64,000 nucleotides of DNA from Rhizobium sullae (GTDB taxonomy: Bacteria > Pseudomonadota > Alphaproteobacteria > Rhizobiales > Rhizobiaceae), in contig NZ_CP104143.1 in NCBI RefSeq assembly GCF_025200715.1, forward strand, positions 2,170,001 through 2,234,000, given 5' to 3'. Under the pieces are notes generated by a model. The model saw only the letters and a list, made by a program, of their open reading frames with translations. It was not told the DNA's origin and made no database searches. The position numbers and the translations under genes were made by a program. Shown piece after piece: positions 1-8,683 of this stretch (the stretch's first letter is position 1; each line of letters opens with the position of its first letter).

Positions 1-261
1 AAAAAGTATGTGCCGCTGAACTCCAGTGCTCCGCTCCATGATTCGATGACCGCCGGATGGAAAATCCTTGAATACATCCCTCGGCGCGTGCCGGAAAATT
101 CCTGGCGCAAGCGCGGCAACCGGAATGCCATCTATCTCCCTCTGAGCGACCAGCGCTTCATTCCTGACGACGCGTTGATCCATATTTCGGTCAAGGAGCG
201 GAAGGATGCCGGCGCCTACAATCCGCCGAACCTGCCTGCAAATCCCGTCTTTGTCCCTTAA
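1..261 (+). CDS. C-terminal end of a DUF2235/Tle1-like hydrolase (5' end outside window)
   Basis: The frame is open from base 1 and ends at TAA 259-261, so only about 86 C-terminal residues are present. The pattern [18 protein letters not shown], followed by a basic stretch, IHISVKER and YNPPNLP, resembles the tail of DUF2235 alpha/beta-hydrolases, a group that includes Tle1-type phospholipases. The catalytic GxSxG part would lie upstream, outside the window, so activity cannot be judged. It is co-directional with greA but separated by 240 bases containing a hairpin. Family assignment rests on the tail only and is moderate. Confidence 0.55.
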   Translation, partial: KKYVPLNSSAPLHDSMTAGWKILEYIPRRVPENSWRKRGNRNAIYLPLSDQRFIPDDALIHISVKERKDAGAYNPPNLPANPVFVP

Positions 262-429
262 TGGTTGAATCATTCTTTGATCCGACTCACCCGTTCCAGG
301 GCAGCCCAATCGGGAACGCTGGCCGAGAGCGGGCGGTTAGCGGGCAGCGCGCCACATTACGAATTTTATGGAAATCGGCCGCAACGATCTGCTATAAGCG
401 AGTGATTAGGATTATTGCACGGTTCCGAA

Positions 430-456
430 GTCCCCTTCGGGACCTGTTTTCTTTTG
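430..456 (+). terminator. Terminator-like hairpin in the greA leader
   Basis: GTCCC (430-434), loop CTTC, GGGAC (439-443), then a T-rich run to 455. It lies 170 bases after the preceding stop and 45 bases before greA. It could end the upstream transcript or act as an attenuator in the greA leader; E. coli greA is known to have a terminated leader RNA, but equivalence here is inference. Confidence 0.5.
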
Positions 457-500
457 TGTCGCTGCCTGACTATAGGACACGAAGATCAAAGGACAGGAAA

Positions 501-977
501 ATGGTTGATAAGGTTCCGATGACACAGGGTGGTTTCGTCAAGCTGCAGGAAGAACTGCGCTGGCGTCAGCAGGAGGAGCGCCCGCGTATCATCGAAGCGA
601 TCGCCGAAGCCCGTGCTCATGGCGATCTTTCGGAAAACGCCGAATATCACGCAGCCAAGGAAGCGCAGAGCCACAACGAGGGCCGCATCAGCGAGCTCGA
701 AGACCTCACGGCGCGCGCCGAAGTGATCGACCTTGCGAAGATGTCCGGCGACAAGATCAAATTCGGCGCCAGGGTCAAGCTCGTCGACGAGGACACCGAG
801 GAAGAAAAGACCTACCAGATCGTCGGCGATCAGGAGGCCGACGTAAGGGCCGGCCGCATTTCCATCTCCTCCCCGATCGCCCGCGCACTCATCGGCAAGG
901 TTGTCGGCGATTCCATCGAGGTCATCGCACCGGGCGGCTCCAAAGCCTACGAAGTCCTGTCGATCTCCTGGGGTTGA
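501..977 (+). CDS. greA: Transcription elongation factor GreA
   Basis: 158 residues, the usual GreA length. GreA binds the RNA polymerase secondary channel and stimulates cleavage of backtracked transcripts. Residues 1-75 form the coiled coil, with the tip motif GDLSENAEY (41-49) carrying the acidic residues that reach the active site. Residues from about 85 form the FKBP-like domain, ending with the family-typical [10 protein letters not shown] and YEVLSI. ATG 501 is chosen because GreA homology begins there and GGACAGGAAA precedes it, although the frame is open further upstream. Neighbour lpsB starts 7 bases after the stop, the arrangement known from Sinorhizobium. Confidence 0.96.
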   Translation: MVDKVPMTQGGFVKLQEELRWRQQEERPRIIEAIAEARAHGDLSENAEYHAAKEAQSHNEGRISELEDLTARAEVIDLAKMSGDKIKFGARVKLVDEDTEEEKTYQIVGDQEADVRAGRISISSPIARALIGKVVGDSIEVIAPGGSKAYEVLSISWG

Positions 978-983
978 TAGCCT

Positions 984-2057
984 GTGGCGGAAACGGTCAA
1001 GCCGGCCGCGATAGATATAGCTGACGTCGAAATCATCGCGCCGAACTTCAAGCAGCGATTATCCGGCGTCACGTCGACGATCGTCCAGCTGGTTCCCTGC
1101 CAGATCAAACTCGGCATCAAGATCGCAACGCTCGGCCCCGGCCTGCCGGACGGCCTTCCGAAGTTGTCGTGGAGCCAGCTTCTTTCCGCCTGGCGTCCGC
1201 CTGCTGGACGCCAGCAGCGTGTTTGGCACGCACGCCGCAACAATGAAATGGCCGCGGGCGTCGTGCTGCGGCATATGTTCCGCATGCCGCTAAAGCTGCT
1301 GTTCACGTCGGCCGCGCAGCGCCGGCATACCGCCTATACGCGCTGGTTGATCCGCCGGATGGACGCCGTCGTTGCGACCAATGCCCGATCAGGATCCTTT
1401 CTTGAGGTGCCGCACACCGTGATCCGCCACGGCATCGACCTGGAACTTTTCCATCCGCCACAAACCGCCGAGGACAGCACCGAGGCCACTAGCCTGCCCG
1501 GCAAGTATCTCGTCGGCTGCTTCGGTCGCATCAGGCACCAAAAAGGCACCGACCTCTTCGTGCGGTCGATGATCGGACTGTTGCCGGAACATCCGGAGTG
1601 GACGGCAGTGATCTCCGGCCGGGTAGCGGCGGAGCATACCGCTTTTGCCGACAAATTGAAGGCTGATATCGCCGCCGCCGGTCTCGCCGACCGGATCGTC
1701 TTTCTGGGCGAAGTGCCAGACATCAAGGTCTGGTATCGCCGGCTCACCCTCTATGTCGCTCCTTCCCGCAACGAAGGTTTCGGGCTGACGCCGTTGGAGG
1801 CCATGGCATCAAAGACGGCAGTCGTTGCGTCGGATGCCGGGGCCTATGCCGAAATGATCGAGGAAGGAATGAACGGCAACATCGTTCCGGCCGGCGACGG
1901 CGAAGCCCTCACCAGGGCAGTCGCCCCCTACCTTGCCGATCCGCAAAAGGCCCTCGCCCATGGCGAGGCGGCGCTCGCGCATGTGCGGGCGCATTTCGCG
2001 CTGGAAGGCGAAGCGAAAGCATTGAAGGCTGTCTATGAGGATCTTCTGCGCCGGTAA
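984..2057 (+). CDS. lpsB: LPS core glycosyltransferase (LpsB/LpcC type)
   Basis: 357-residue GT-B glycosyltransferase (GT4 family) of the cytoplasmic face of the inner membrane, adding a mannose-type sugar to the LPS inner core. The N-terminal half carries VEIIAPNFKQRLSGVTST, characteristic of rhizobial LpsB/LpcC. The C-terminal half has GRIRHQKGTDLF near residue 183 and the donor-binding E-x7-E stretch NEGFGLTPLEAM near 263-274. The GTG start at 984 lies 7 bases after greA, so the two are probably co-transcribed. The position beside greA and opposite lpsEDC matches S. meliloti gene order; in R. leguminosarum the orthologue is called lpcC. Confidence 0.88.
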   Translation: MAETVKPAAIDIADVEIIAPNFKQRLSGVTSTIVQLVPCQIKLGIKIATLGPGLPDGLPKLSWSQLLSAWRPPAGRQQRVWHARRNNEMAAGVVLRHMFRMPLKLLFTSAAQRRHTAYTRWLIRRMDAVVATNARSGSFLEVPHTVIRHGIDLELFHPPQTAEDSTEATSLPGKYLVGCFGRIRHQKGTDLFVRSMIGLLPEHPEWTAVISGRVAAEHTAFADKLKADIAAAGLADRIVFLGEVPDIKVWYRRLTLYVAPSRNEGFGLTPLEAMASKTAVVASDAGAYAEMIEEGMNGNIVPAGDGEALTRAVAPYLADPQKALAHGEAALAHVRAHFALEGEAKALKAVYEDLLRR

Positions 2058-2078
2058 AGTAGCCGTCAATTCTATCGG

Positions 2079-3101
2079 CTACGGCTTGCGCTTGAAAAGT
2101 TCGAGATAGGCATTGGCAATCGCATCTTCCGAGAACTGGCTCATCAGCGTCGCGTAGCCGCCCGCCGCCACCTTGGTCGCCAAAACCGAATCATTGATCA
2201 GCCGCTCGATCGCGCTCGCGAAGCCATCGGCATCGCCGATGTCGACAAGAAGTCCGTTCTCGCCGTCGTGCATAAACCAACTCGGCCCCTCCGACCGGCT
2301 CGAAACCACCGGCTTGTGCTGCGCCCAGGCTTCGAGGATGACGTTGCCGAGCGGCTCATGGTTCGACGGCATCACGAAAATATCGGCGGCCGCCACAAAC
2401 GGCCGCGTATCCTTTTGCCAGCCGAGGAAGCGCATGCGATTGGTTACACCGAGATCGGCCGCAACCTTCTCGACATTCTTCCGCTCCTCGCCGTCCCCGG
2501 CAAGCCAGAGATAAACGCCCGGCAGCTTGGCAACGGCAGCCGTCAGCAAAGCGAATTCCTTGCGTGGAACGAACCGCCCCATGGACATCACGACGGGAGC
2601 ATCTTCCGGTGTCTTAAGCGCCGCCCGATCGACGGGCGCGACGCGCTCCGTATCCGTGAAATTGGAAATCACCTCGACGCCGCGCGTCCAGCCCAGTTCG
2701 CGCACATGCTGGCCGATGCCGGGCGTATTGCAGACGATGACGTCGGTATTCTTGAAATGGCGGAGATTGGTCGGGTAGTCCCCCAGACGGGAAATCTTGA
2801 TACAGCCTCTGTAATCCGGCATTAACTCGCTCGCCCGCTGCGCCCAGGCGACCAAGGCATCCGGCTTTTGGGTCCGCGCCATGCGGGCCGCCTTCATTGG
2901 AAGAAGCAGGCGGTCCAATGACAGGTTGCGGAAATTGCTTTCAGTTATGTTCGTGACAGCTTCGATATCCTTGCGCCACAGCCTGTTCGGCCGAATGATG
3001 GCCGTCTGTTCGACATCACGCCGCGCCAGTGCATTGACCAAATGCACGAAGAAACGCTCGGCGCCGCCATCCTTGCCGAAATGAAAATGCAGGACCTTCA
3101 T
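2079..3101 (-). CDS. lpsE: GT4 glycosyltransferase, LPS core (LpsE-like)
   Basis: 340-residue GT-B glycosyltransferase. It begins MKVLHFHFGKDGGAERFF, an N-terminal glycine-rich motif almost identical to the next gene, has VMSMGRFVPRKEF at the start of the donor domain, and a nucleotide-sugar site around SNHEPLGNVILEAW. The ATG overlaps the stop of lpsD by 4 bases (ATGA), so translation is probably coupled. The two proteins are clearly tandem paralogues along their whole length. The symbol rests on position between lpsB and lpsD as in S. meliloti; sugar specificity cannot be read. Confidence 0.78.
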   Translation of the reverse strand: MKVLHFHFGKDGGAERFFVHLVNALARRDVEQTAIIRPNRLWRKDIEAVTNITESNFRNLSLDRLLLPMKAARMARTQKPDALVAWAQRASELMPDYRGCIKISRLGDYPTNLRHFKNTDVIVCNTPGIGQHVRELGWTRGVEVISNFTDTERVAPVDRAALKTPEDAPVVMSMGRFVPRKEFALLTAAVAKLPGVYLWLAGDGEERKNVEKVAADLGVTNRMRFLGWQKDTRPFVAAADIFVMPSNHEPLGNVILEAWAQHKPVVSSRSEGPSWFMHDGENGLLVDIGDADGFASAIERLINDSVLATKVAAGGYATLMSQFSEDAIANAYLELFKRKP

Positions 3102-4129
3102 GGTGCGCTCGAACCGGTCTCGAAGAGGCGAAGATAGGCGTTGGTGATCGCCTCTTCGGAAAAGCGCTCGCGAAGCGTCCGCCATCCGCCGTTCTTGAGA
3201 TGCTCGCGCAGCGCAGGATCGTCGCGCAGGCGCATGATGGCCTTCGCCAACCCATCGACGTCGCCGCAATCGGTCATAACGGCATCTTCGCCGTCGGTCA
3301 TCACCCATGAAGGACCTTCGGCGCGCGATGAGATCGTCGGTTTTCCCGCGCCCCACCCTTCGAGGCAGACATTCCCCAAAGGCTCATGCAGCGATGTGAT
3401 CGCAAAGGCATCGGCAGCCGCGAGATAGGGATAAGCGTTGGTCTGCCAACCGGCAAAACGGACCCGGTCGCGCAAACCCAGCTGATCGGTGAGGGCTTCC
3501 AGGTTTTCCCGTTCCGGCCCGTCCCCGAGGAGCCAAAGATGGGTATTCTCGACCTTCGCCATAGCCCGAATGATCACGTCGAAGCCCTTGCGCTTGACGA
3601 AGCGGCCCATCGCCATGACAACAAATGCGTTCTCCGGCGTCTGCAGAGCATCCCGGGAAATCGGCGCGCTCGGCGTGGAACGCGTAAAGTTGGCTATAAC
3701 CTCGACGCCGCCCGTCCAGCCGAATTCCCGCACCTTGGCGGCAATATCCGGCGTGATGCAGACGAGGGTTTGTGAATTCGTGTAGTAGCCGAGATGTTCA
3801 GGGTAATCCCCAAGGCGGGAAATACGCCGGGCCTTGTTGTAGTTCGGCATGAAGCGGCTCGCGCGCAGCTGCCAGGTCATGATCACGTCAGGTTGGAATT
3901 CTTTCAGGATGCCGCGCATGCGAGCAGACAGGACGAAACGTGACAGCGATATCCTGCGGAAGATTCCTTCGTAGACCGTGCCGCAACTTTCGACATCCTT
4001 CTTCCAGCTCCGGTCCGGACGAATGAGCATCCGCTGCTCCACGCCCCGGTCGGAGAGAGCGTTCACGAGATTGACGAAGAAGCGCTCGGCTCCCCCCTCT
4101 TTGCCAAAATGGATATGCATGACCTTCAT
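3098..4129 (-). CDS. lpsD: GT4 glycosyltransferase, LPS core (LpsD-like)
   Basis: 343-residue GT-B glycosyltransferase, paralogous to the downstream lpsE. Shared landmarks are MKVMHIHFGKEGGAERFF at the N-terminus, RISRLGDYPEHL in the middle, VMAMGRFVKRKGF opening the donor domain, SLHEPLGNVCLEGW at the sugar-nucleotide site and FSEEAITNAYLRLFE at the end. It lies 15 bases downstream of lpsC and overlaps lpsE by 4 bases in a reverse-strand LPS operon. Expected to extend the LPS core at the cytoplasmic membrane. Acceptor and donor are unknown. Confidence 0.78.
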   Translation of the reverse strand: MKVMHIHFGKEGGAERFFVNLVNALSDRGVEQRMLIRPDRSWKKDVESCGTVYEGIFRRISLSRFVLSARMRGILKEFQPDVIMTWQLRASRFMPNYNKARRISRLGDYPEHLGYYTNSQTLVCITPDIAAKVREFGWTGGVEVIANFTRSTPSAPISRDALQTPENAFVVMAMGRFVKRKGFDVIIRAMAKVENTHLWLLGDGPERENLEALTDQLGLRDRVRFAGWQTNAYPYLAAADAFAITSLHEPLGNVCLEGWGAGKPTISSRAEGPSWVMTDGEDAVMTDCGDVDGLAKAIMRLRDDPALREHLKNGGWRTLRERFSEEAITNAYLRLFETGSSAP

Positions 4130-4144
4130 GAGCGGTCCCCGACC

Positions 4145-4951
4145 CTATCGTTGTTTCGCGTCGTCGATATTCGGACGCCGCTTCAGCGCTTGCCGTTGGT
4201 AGATCTTCGCCTGCGTGAGAAACGCATAAACAGCTCCCGTCATCGCCTCTATGAAGCCTGACGCACCGCAGCGCCACAGGCCGTTTTTGAAATAGAGACG
4301 GAGAAAATAGAGCGGAGGGCTGAAGACAAGGCCGGAAAACCGCGCTGTCCTGCCGGCTGCGACCTGCTGGTCCGCCTTCAGTGTCGAATACTTGTTTTCC
4401 TTGAGAATCTGCTCGTCAATGATCAGCGGGCGGTAGTGAAGCAGACTGCCGCTCTTTGCCTTTTCCACCCGCCCGTCGGGCACGATGCCCTCATGCACGG
4501 CCTGGCCGAGGTCGTAGCCGCCCCTGCCCTTGCGGATAAGGCGGAGGTTCTTGCGTTCAAGCACATTTTCCGGCGTGTAGCCATAGCCGATCAGGTAAGG
4601 CCGCCGCGCCACACGCCAGCCGACGATCTCTTCCGGCCCTGCGATCAATTCCGGCAGCAGCTTGCGCAACGGTGCATCAAGCCGCTCGTCGGAATCGATG
4701 TTGAAGCACCACGGCTGGCTGCATTGCTCCAGCGCGAACTGCTTCTGCCCGGCATAGCCATGCCATGCCTCATGAAACAGCGTGATCGGCCAGCCCTTGT
4801 CGATATAGGACTGCACGAGCCCAACTGTCCCGTCCGTTGATCCGGAGTCGACGATGACGATCTCCGAAAATTCGGCCAGTGACTCTATACACCCACCCAG
4901 GAACTGCTCTTCGTTCTGGCAGATAATAAAGGCGGAGATCGGCAGCTTCAA
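4145..4951 (-). CDS. lpsC: GT2 glycosyltransferase, LPS core (LpsC-like)
   Basis: About 268 residues, glycosyltransferase family 2 (GT-A fold). The start LPISAFIICQNEEQFL with IVIVDSGSTDGT is the nucleotide-binding beta strand of GT2, and the metal site is FNIDSDERLD. It resembles the WaaE/KdtX group that adds a sugar to the LPS inner core. A hydrophobic, basic tail may associate with the membrane. No ATG is available; TTG 4951 follows GGGGA at good spacing, and TTG 4966 is an alternative. First of the three co-directional genes lpsC-lpsD-lpsE. Confidence 0.78.
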   Translation of the reverse strand: MKLPISAFIICQNEEQFLGGCIESLAEFSEIVIVDSGSTDGTVGLVQSYIDKGWPITLFHEAWHGYAGQKQFALEQCSQPWCFNIDSDERLDAPLRKLLPELIAGPEEIVGWRVARRPYLIGYGYTPENVLERKNLRLIRKGRGGYDLGQAVHEGIVPDGRVEKAKSGSLLHYRPLIIDEQILKENKYSTLKADQQVAAGRTARFSGLVFSPPLYFLRLYFKNGLWRCGASGFIEAMTGAVYAFLTQAKIYQRQALKRRPNIDDAKQR

Positions 4952-5032
4952 AAGAGTAGTCCCCAAAAGAAAGAATGTGCAGTTCGCCCATATGGCTCCT
5001 GTTGTCGTGGCTGCTAGGCGCCGGCGAGCAAG

Positions 5033-5767
5033 CTATTTCGACAACCAAGCCGAAGCATCATCGACAACGACTTTCTCAATTCCCATTCTGTCTCGCCAAA
5101 CTCGGCCGGTATCCTCGGCGACACAATACTCGGACTTTCCGACATACAGCCGATTCCGAAATTTGGAGACATATTGCATCAGTTGCGGGTTTCGCAGTGA
5201 ACGAACCTGCTTCTCCGGATCGAGGGTCTCGTCCAGCAGTTTGCCCCAACCGCGCGCGAAGTCTCCCCGAAGAAAAGCAGGACTCGTCGTGAAGTTCGGA
5301 TACTTGAGCCTTATCGGAAGCTCGAATCCCAGAAATCGGTAATTCTTTCTAGCGTAATGGAACATCCCCCGGCGCTCGACGCTCCAGTTCTTTTCCTTCG
5401 TCATCAGCGAGACCTGAGAGATGCTTTTCTCCCCAAAAAGGTCCAAAATTCCAGCCGGAATCTCCTCCAGAAGCTCCCAATCATCCTCCATGTGAAAAAC
5501 GAAATCTGCTTCACTGTTCAGCCAGAGGCGCTTCACGGCAGCAGCAAAGCCCGGCACAGGCGGTGCATAGACGATCGCTTGCGGATAGAAGCTTTTCAGC
5601 ACCTCGATGCAGTTGCGCTCATCTTCTTCATCGCCCCATAGCTTATCGACATTCATCGAAACGCGCGAAAAGCTGAAGTTCTTGAACATTTTCTCGTTGA
5701 AGCTTTGAAGCGTTGCGCGAAGCAACTCGGGCCGGCGGGTCGCGACGATGGTCAACTCTATGCTCAC
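5033..5767 (-). CDS. Predicted glycosyltransferase in the LPS cluster
   Basis: 244 residues. It starts VSIELTIVATRRPELL, a GT-A type opening strand, and contains FVFHMEDDWELLEEIP near the middle, where acidic residues could bind a metal-nucleotide sugar. GTG 5767 is preceded by CAGGAGA at correct spacing. It sits between lrp and lpsC on the same strand, so an LPS or surface-glycan role is likely. It is AT-richer than the adjacent lps genes, hinting at exchange within the cluster. It could also be a distant GT2-like protein of another pathway. Confidence 0.55.
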   Translation of the reverse strand: MSIELTIVATRRPELLRATLQSFNEKMFKNFSFSRVSMNVDKLWGDEEDERNCIEVLKSFYPQAIVYAPPVPGFAAAVKRLWLNSEADFVFHMEDDWELLEEIPAGILDLFGEKSISQVSLMTKEKNWSVERRGMFHYARKNYRFLGFELPIRLKYPNFTTSPAFLRGDFARGWGKLLDETLDPEKQVRSLRNPQLMQYVSKFRNRLYVGKSEYCVAEDTGRVWRDRMGIEKVVVDDASAWLSK

Positions 5768-5810
5768 AAAAATCTCCTGATTATCGGCACTGCCCGAACC
5801 GGGATCATTG

Positions 5811-6278
5811 TCAAACCTCAACCAGCCCCAGCCTCTTCACTTGCCGGATCGTCAGCATCGTGCGCACCGTGTCGACATGCTCGTTGGCGGTCAGTACTTC
5901 GATGACGAAATCCTGGAAGCGGGTCAGGTTTTCTGCGACGCAATGCAGCAGAAAATCGCTGTCGCCGGAGACCATCCAGGCCTGGCGCACCAGCGGCCAG
6001 TTTGAAGTGGCGGCGGCAAAGGCCTTGAGGTTGGTTTCGGATTGATGCTTGAGGCCGACCATGCAGAAGGCGACGAGGTCAAAGCCGAGCTTCGGACTGT
6101 TCAGCATCGCGTGATAGCCCTCAATCACGCCGGCCTCTTCGAGCTTACGGACACGCCGCAGACAGGGCGGAGCCGAAATGCCCACGCGGTCGGCGAGCTC
6201 CACGTTCGTCATCCGGCCGTTGGCCTGGAGTTCCCGCAAGATCTTTATGTCGATGACGTCGAGTTCGGCGCGAACCAC
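5811..6278 (-). CDS. lrp: Lrp/AsnC-family transcriptional regulator
   Basis: 155 residues, the standard Lrp size. Residues from about 5 to 60 form the winged helix-turn-helix (LDVIDIKILRELQANGR, VGISAPPCLRRVRKLEE) and the rest is the RAM/AsnC effector domain (GDSDFLLHCVAENL). Start chosen at GTG 6278: the reverse strand reads AAAGAAAGG seven bases before it and the protein is then full length, although the frame stays open upstream. Probably a leucine-responsive global regulator. Divergent from trxB; in S. meliloti the homologue sits in the same place between the lps genes and trxB. Confidence 0.88.
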   Translation of the reverse strand: MVRAELDVIDIKILRELQANGRMTNVELADRVGISAPPCLRRVRKLEEAGVIEGYHAMLNSPKLGFDLVAFCMVGLKHQSETNLKAFAAATSNWPLVRQAWMVSGDSDFLLHCVAENLTRFQDFVIEVLTANEHVDTVRTMLTIRQVKRLGLVEV

Positions 6279-6408
6279 CGCATTGCCTTTCTTTAATTTT
6301 CCGGAGGCAGCTTCTATATAAAGCGGCGGAATACGCAAGAATCTTTCGCCCGCATGACCGAATCTTACACAGGCGGGCGCAATGCCTTGTTGGTAATGCA
6401 AGGCTGCC

Positions 6409-6437
6409 CTTGAATAATAGCATTGGTCGTTCATAAA
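6409..6437 (+). promoter_or_regulatory. Possible housekeeping promoter of trxB
   Basis: CTTGAA (6409-6414), 17-base spacer, CATAAA (6432-6437), close to the alphaproteobacterial sigma-70 form CTTGAC-N17-CTATAT. It points at trxB, which starts 71 bases downstream. Pattern match only. Confidence 0.35.
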
Positions 6438-6507
6438 TGGCTGAGGATCGCGATACGGCCGCATTCGCTCTTTAGCCGACGCCTCCCGCCAATCGAAAGG
6501 AAATGAC

Positions 6508-7482
6508 ATGTCCGCCCGCCATACCAAGGTGCTCATCATCGGCTCCGGTCCCGCCGGTTATACCGCCGCCGTCTATGCGGCGCGTGCGATGCTGAAGCCG
6601 GTTCTGATTGCCGGGATGGAGCAAGGCGGGCAGCTAATGATCACGACGGATGTCGAAAACTATCCGGGCTTTGCCGATCCGATCCAGGGCCCGTGGCTGA
6701 TGGACCAGATGCTGCAGCAGGCCAAGCATGTCGGCGCCGAGATCGTCAGCGACATCGTCACCGAAGTCGAGATGAACCAGCGCCCCTTCGTGGCCCGCAC
6801 AGACAGCGGCCAGGTCTGGACCGCCGATACGCTGATCATCGCGACGGGCGCCAAGGCGAAGTGGCTCGGCATCGAAAGTGAACAGCATTTCCAAGGCTTC
6901 GGCGTTTCTGCCTGCGCCACCTGCGACGGCTTCTTCTATCGCAACAAGGACGTCATCGTCGTTGGCGGCGGCAACAGCGCCGTCGAAGAAGCGCTTTATC
7001 TTTCCAACATCGCGAAGTCGGTGACGGTCGTGCATCGCCGCGATGCATTCCGCGCCGAAAAGATCCTGCAGGAGCGCCTGTTCTCGAAGGAGAACGTGAA
7101 GGTTCTCTGGAACACCGAAGTCGCCGAAATCACCGGCACGCCGGCCAAGCCGCCGATGCCGCCATCGGTTACCGGCGCGCGGCTGCGCGATACCCGCACC
7201 GGCGCCGTCAGCGACGTTGCCATCCACGGGGTCTTCGTGGCGATTGGCCATGCGCCGGCAACTGAACTTTTCAAGGGCAAGCTCAAGCTCAAGGACAACG
7301 GCTATCTCTGGACCGCTCCGGATTCCACCGCGACCAGCATAGACGGGGTTTATGCTGCGGGCGACGTGACGGACGATACCTTCCGGCAGGCGGTCACCGC
7401 CGCCGGCCTGGGATGCATGGCTGCCCTCGAAGCCGAACGTTATCTGACGGGCCACATGCCCGTCGCCGTGGCCGCGGAGTAA
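6508..7482 (+). CDS. trxB: Thioredoxin-disulfide reductase
   Basis: 324 residues. Cytosolic flavoprotein that reduces thioredoxin with NADPH. The FAD-binding GSGPAGYTAAVYAAR is at residues 11-25, the redox-active CATC is at 136-139, the NADPH-binding GGGNSAVEEA follows at about 153, and the C-terminal FAD motif is GVYAAGDVTDD. Length and motif order are those of low-molecular-weight TrxR. It lies just upstream of lsrB on the same strand with a 23-base gap, so co-transcription is likely; in Sinorhizobium the neighbouring LsrB is linked to oxidative-stress control. Confidence 0.97.
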   Translation: MSARHTKVLIIGSGPAGYTAAVYAARAMLKPVLIAGMEQGGQLMITTDVENYPGFADPIQGPWLMDQMLQQAKHVGAEIVSDIVTEVEMNQRPFVARTDSGQVWTADTLIIATGAKAKWLGIESEQHFQGFGVSACATCDGFFYRNKDVIVVGGGNSAVEEALYLSNIAKSVTVVHRRDAFRAEKILQERLFSKENVKVLWNTEVAEITGTPAKPPMPPSVTGARLRDTRTGAVSDVAIHGVFVAIGHAPATELFKGKLKLKDNGYLWTAPDSTATSIDGVYAAGDVTDDTFRQAVTAAGLGCMAALEAERYLTGHMPVAVAAE

Positions 7483-7505
7483 GATCGGCTATGAGGGGTG
7501 GGGGA

Positions 7506-8402
7506 ATGCCATTGGATTGGGACAAGCTGCGTATCTTTCACGCAGCTGCCGAGGCCGGATCGTTCACGCATGCGGCCGACAAGCTGCATCTCTCCCAGTC
7601 CGCGATCAGCCGCCAGGTCAGCGCGCTGGAGCAGGACGTCGGCACCAAGCTCTTCCACCGCCATGCCCGCGGCCTGATCCTGACGGAACAGGGCGAACTG
7701 CTCTATCGCACCGCTCATGACGTGCTGCTGAAGCTCGAGACGGTGAAGATGCAGCTCACCGAGACGACGGAAACGCCATCCGGAAAGCTGCGCGTGACGA
7801 CCACCGTCGGTCTCGGCCAGGGCTGGCTGACGGACAAGATCCAGGAGTTCATGCAGCTCTATCCGGACGTCCAGATCCAACTCATTCTCGACAACGAGGA
7901 ATTGGACGTGAACATGCGCCACGCGGATTGCGCCATCCGCCTGCGCCAGCCGCAGCAGTCCGATCTCATTCAGCGCAAACTCTTCACCGTGCATATGCAC
8001 GTCTATGCGGCCCCTTCCTATATCAACCGCTACGGCGAGCCTCAGTCGGTCGAGGATCTGGACAGTCACCGCATCATCACCTTCGGTGAACCCGCCCCCA
8101 GCTATCTTCTCGATGTGAACTGGCTCGAGATCGCCGGGCGCTCGTCTGACAACAAGCGGATTCCGCATCTCCAGATCAACAGCCAGACCTCGATCAAGCG
8201 CGCCTGCCTGCTTGGCATCGGCGTCGCCTGCATGCCGGATTACATCGTCGGACGCGACCCCGGCCTCATCCAGCTCGCGATCAACGCAGACGTACCCTCC
8301 TTCGACACCTATTTCTGCTATCCTGACGAAATCAAGAATGCCGCAAAGCTGAAGGCATTCCGCGATTTCATCGTCAGCAAGGCGAGAAACTGGAACTTCT
8401 GA
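7506..8402 (+). CDS. lsrB: LysR-family regulator LsrB/VtlR
   Basis: 298 residues. The N-terminal winged helix-turn-helix (LRIFHAAAEAGSFTHAADKL, LSQSAISRQVSALE) is followed by a LysR substrate-binding domain from about residue 90. ATG 7506 follows GTGGGGGA. The position directly after trxB and before two AbcR RNA genes is that of S. meliloti lsrB and Brucella/Agrobacterium vtlR. In those species the regulator affects LPS, oxidative stress and symbiosis or virulence, and VtlR activates AbcR-type RNAs. Orthology is inferred from context plus family. Confidence 0.88.
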   Translation: MPLDWDKLRIFHAAAEAGSFTHAADKLHLSQSAISRQVSALEQDVGTKLFHRHARGLILTEQGELLYRTAHDVLLKLETVKMQLTETTETPSGKLRVTTTVGLGQGWLTDKIQEFMQLYPDVQIQLILDNEELDVNMRHADCAIRLRQPQQSDLIQRKLFTVHMHVYAAPSYINRYGEPQSVEDLDSHRIITFGEPAPSYLLDVNWLEIAGRSSDNKRIPHLQINSQTSIKRACLLGIGVACMPDYIVGRDPGLIQLAINADVPSFDTYFCYPDEIKNAAKLKAFRDFIVSKARNWNF

Positions 8403-8469
8403 TTCCCGTTTTTGTTCACTAAAATGCCGACCATGCAACCAGCGCATGACTGGCATGCACAAAAGAGGG

Positions 8470-8498
8470 TTGCCGTTTGCTCAATTAAACACCATATC
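8470..8498 (+). promoter_or_regulatory. Promoter of the first AbcR copy
   Basis: TTGCCG (8470-8475), 17-base spacer, CATATC (8493-8498). The second copy has the same CATATC with the same 17-base spacing. An ATGCAC half-element lies 15 bases upstream of the -35 box at 8455. Confidence 0.6.
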
Positions 8499-8504
8499 GC
8501 ACTC

Positions 8505-8621
8505 AGCTGATGCACATGGTGGCTTTTCCTCCCAGTTCCACCGCATTGGCTGTTCCCCTCTGGAGGTTTTTGACCTTCACACCTTAAAGGGCCCCGAGCT
8601 TTCGGTGGCCCTCTTTTTTTG
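8505..8621 (+). ncRNA. abcR: AbcR-family trans-acting small RNA, copy 1
   Basis: About 117 nt from the inferred start to the T-run at 8614-8620. It ends with GGGCC..GGCCC around GAGCTTTCGGT, a Rho-independent terminator. The conserved core CCCCTCTGGAGG and the 3' half are identical to the second copy over 75 bases (8549-8623 against 8763-8837). AbcR RNAs (alpha-r15) are Hfq-dependent repressors of ABC-transporter and other mRNAs in Rhizobiales. The tandem arrangement downstream of lsrB/vtlR is diagnostic. Start is inferred from the promoter and could shift by a few bases. Confidence 0.85.
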
Positions 8622-8683
8622 CCCATAATCGCTGCATTGCAGCATAATTTGTGCAGGGCATGGCAGGCATGCATAAAAATGCA

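Noticed and set aside
6634..7455. Long reverse-strand open frame opposite trxB
   Set aside because: Shadow of trxB in GC-rich DNA; low-complexity, no ribosome site or homology.
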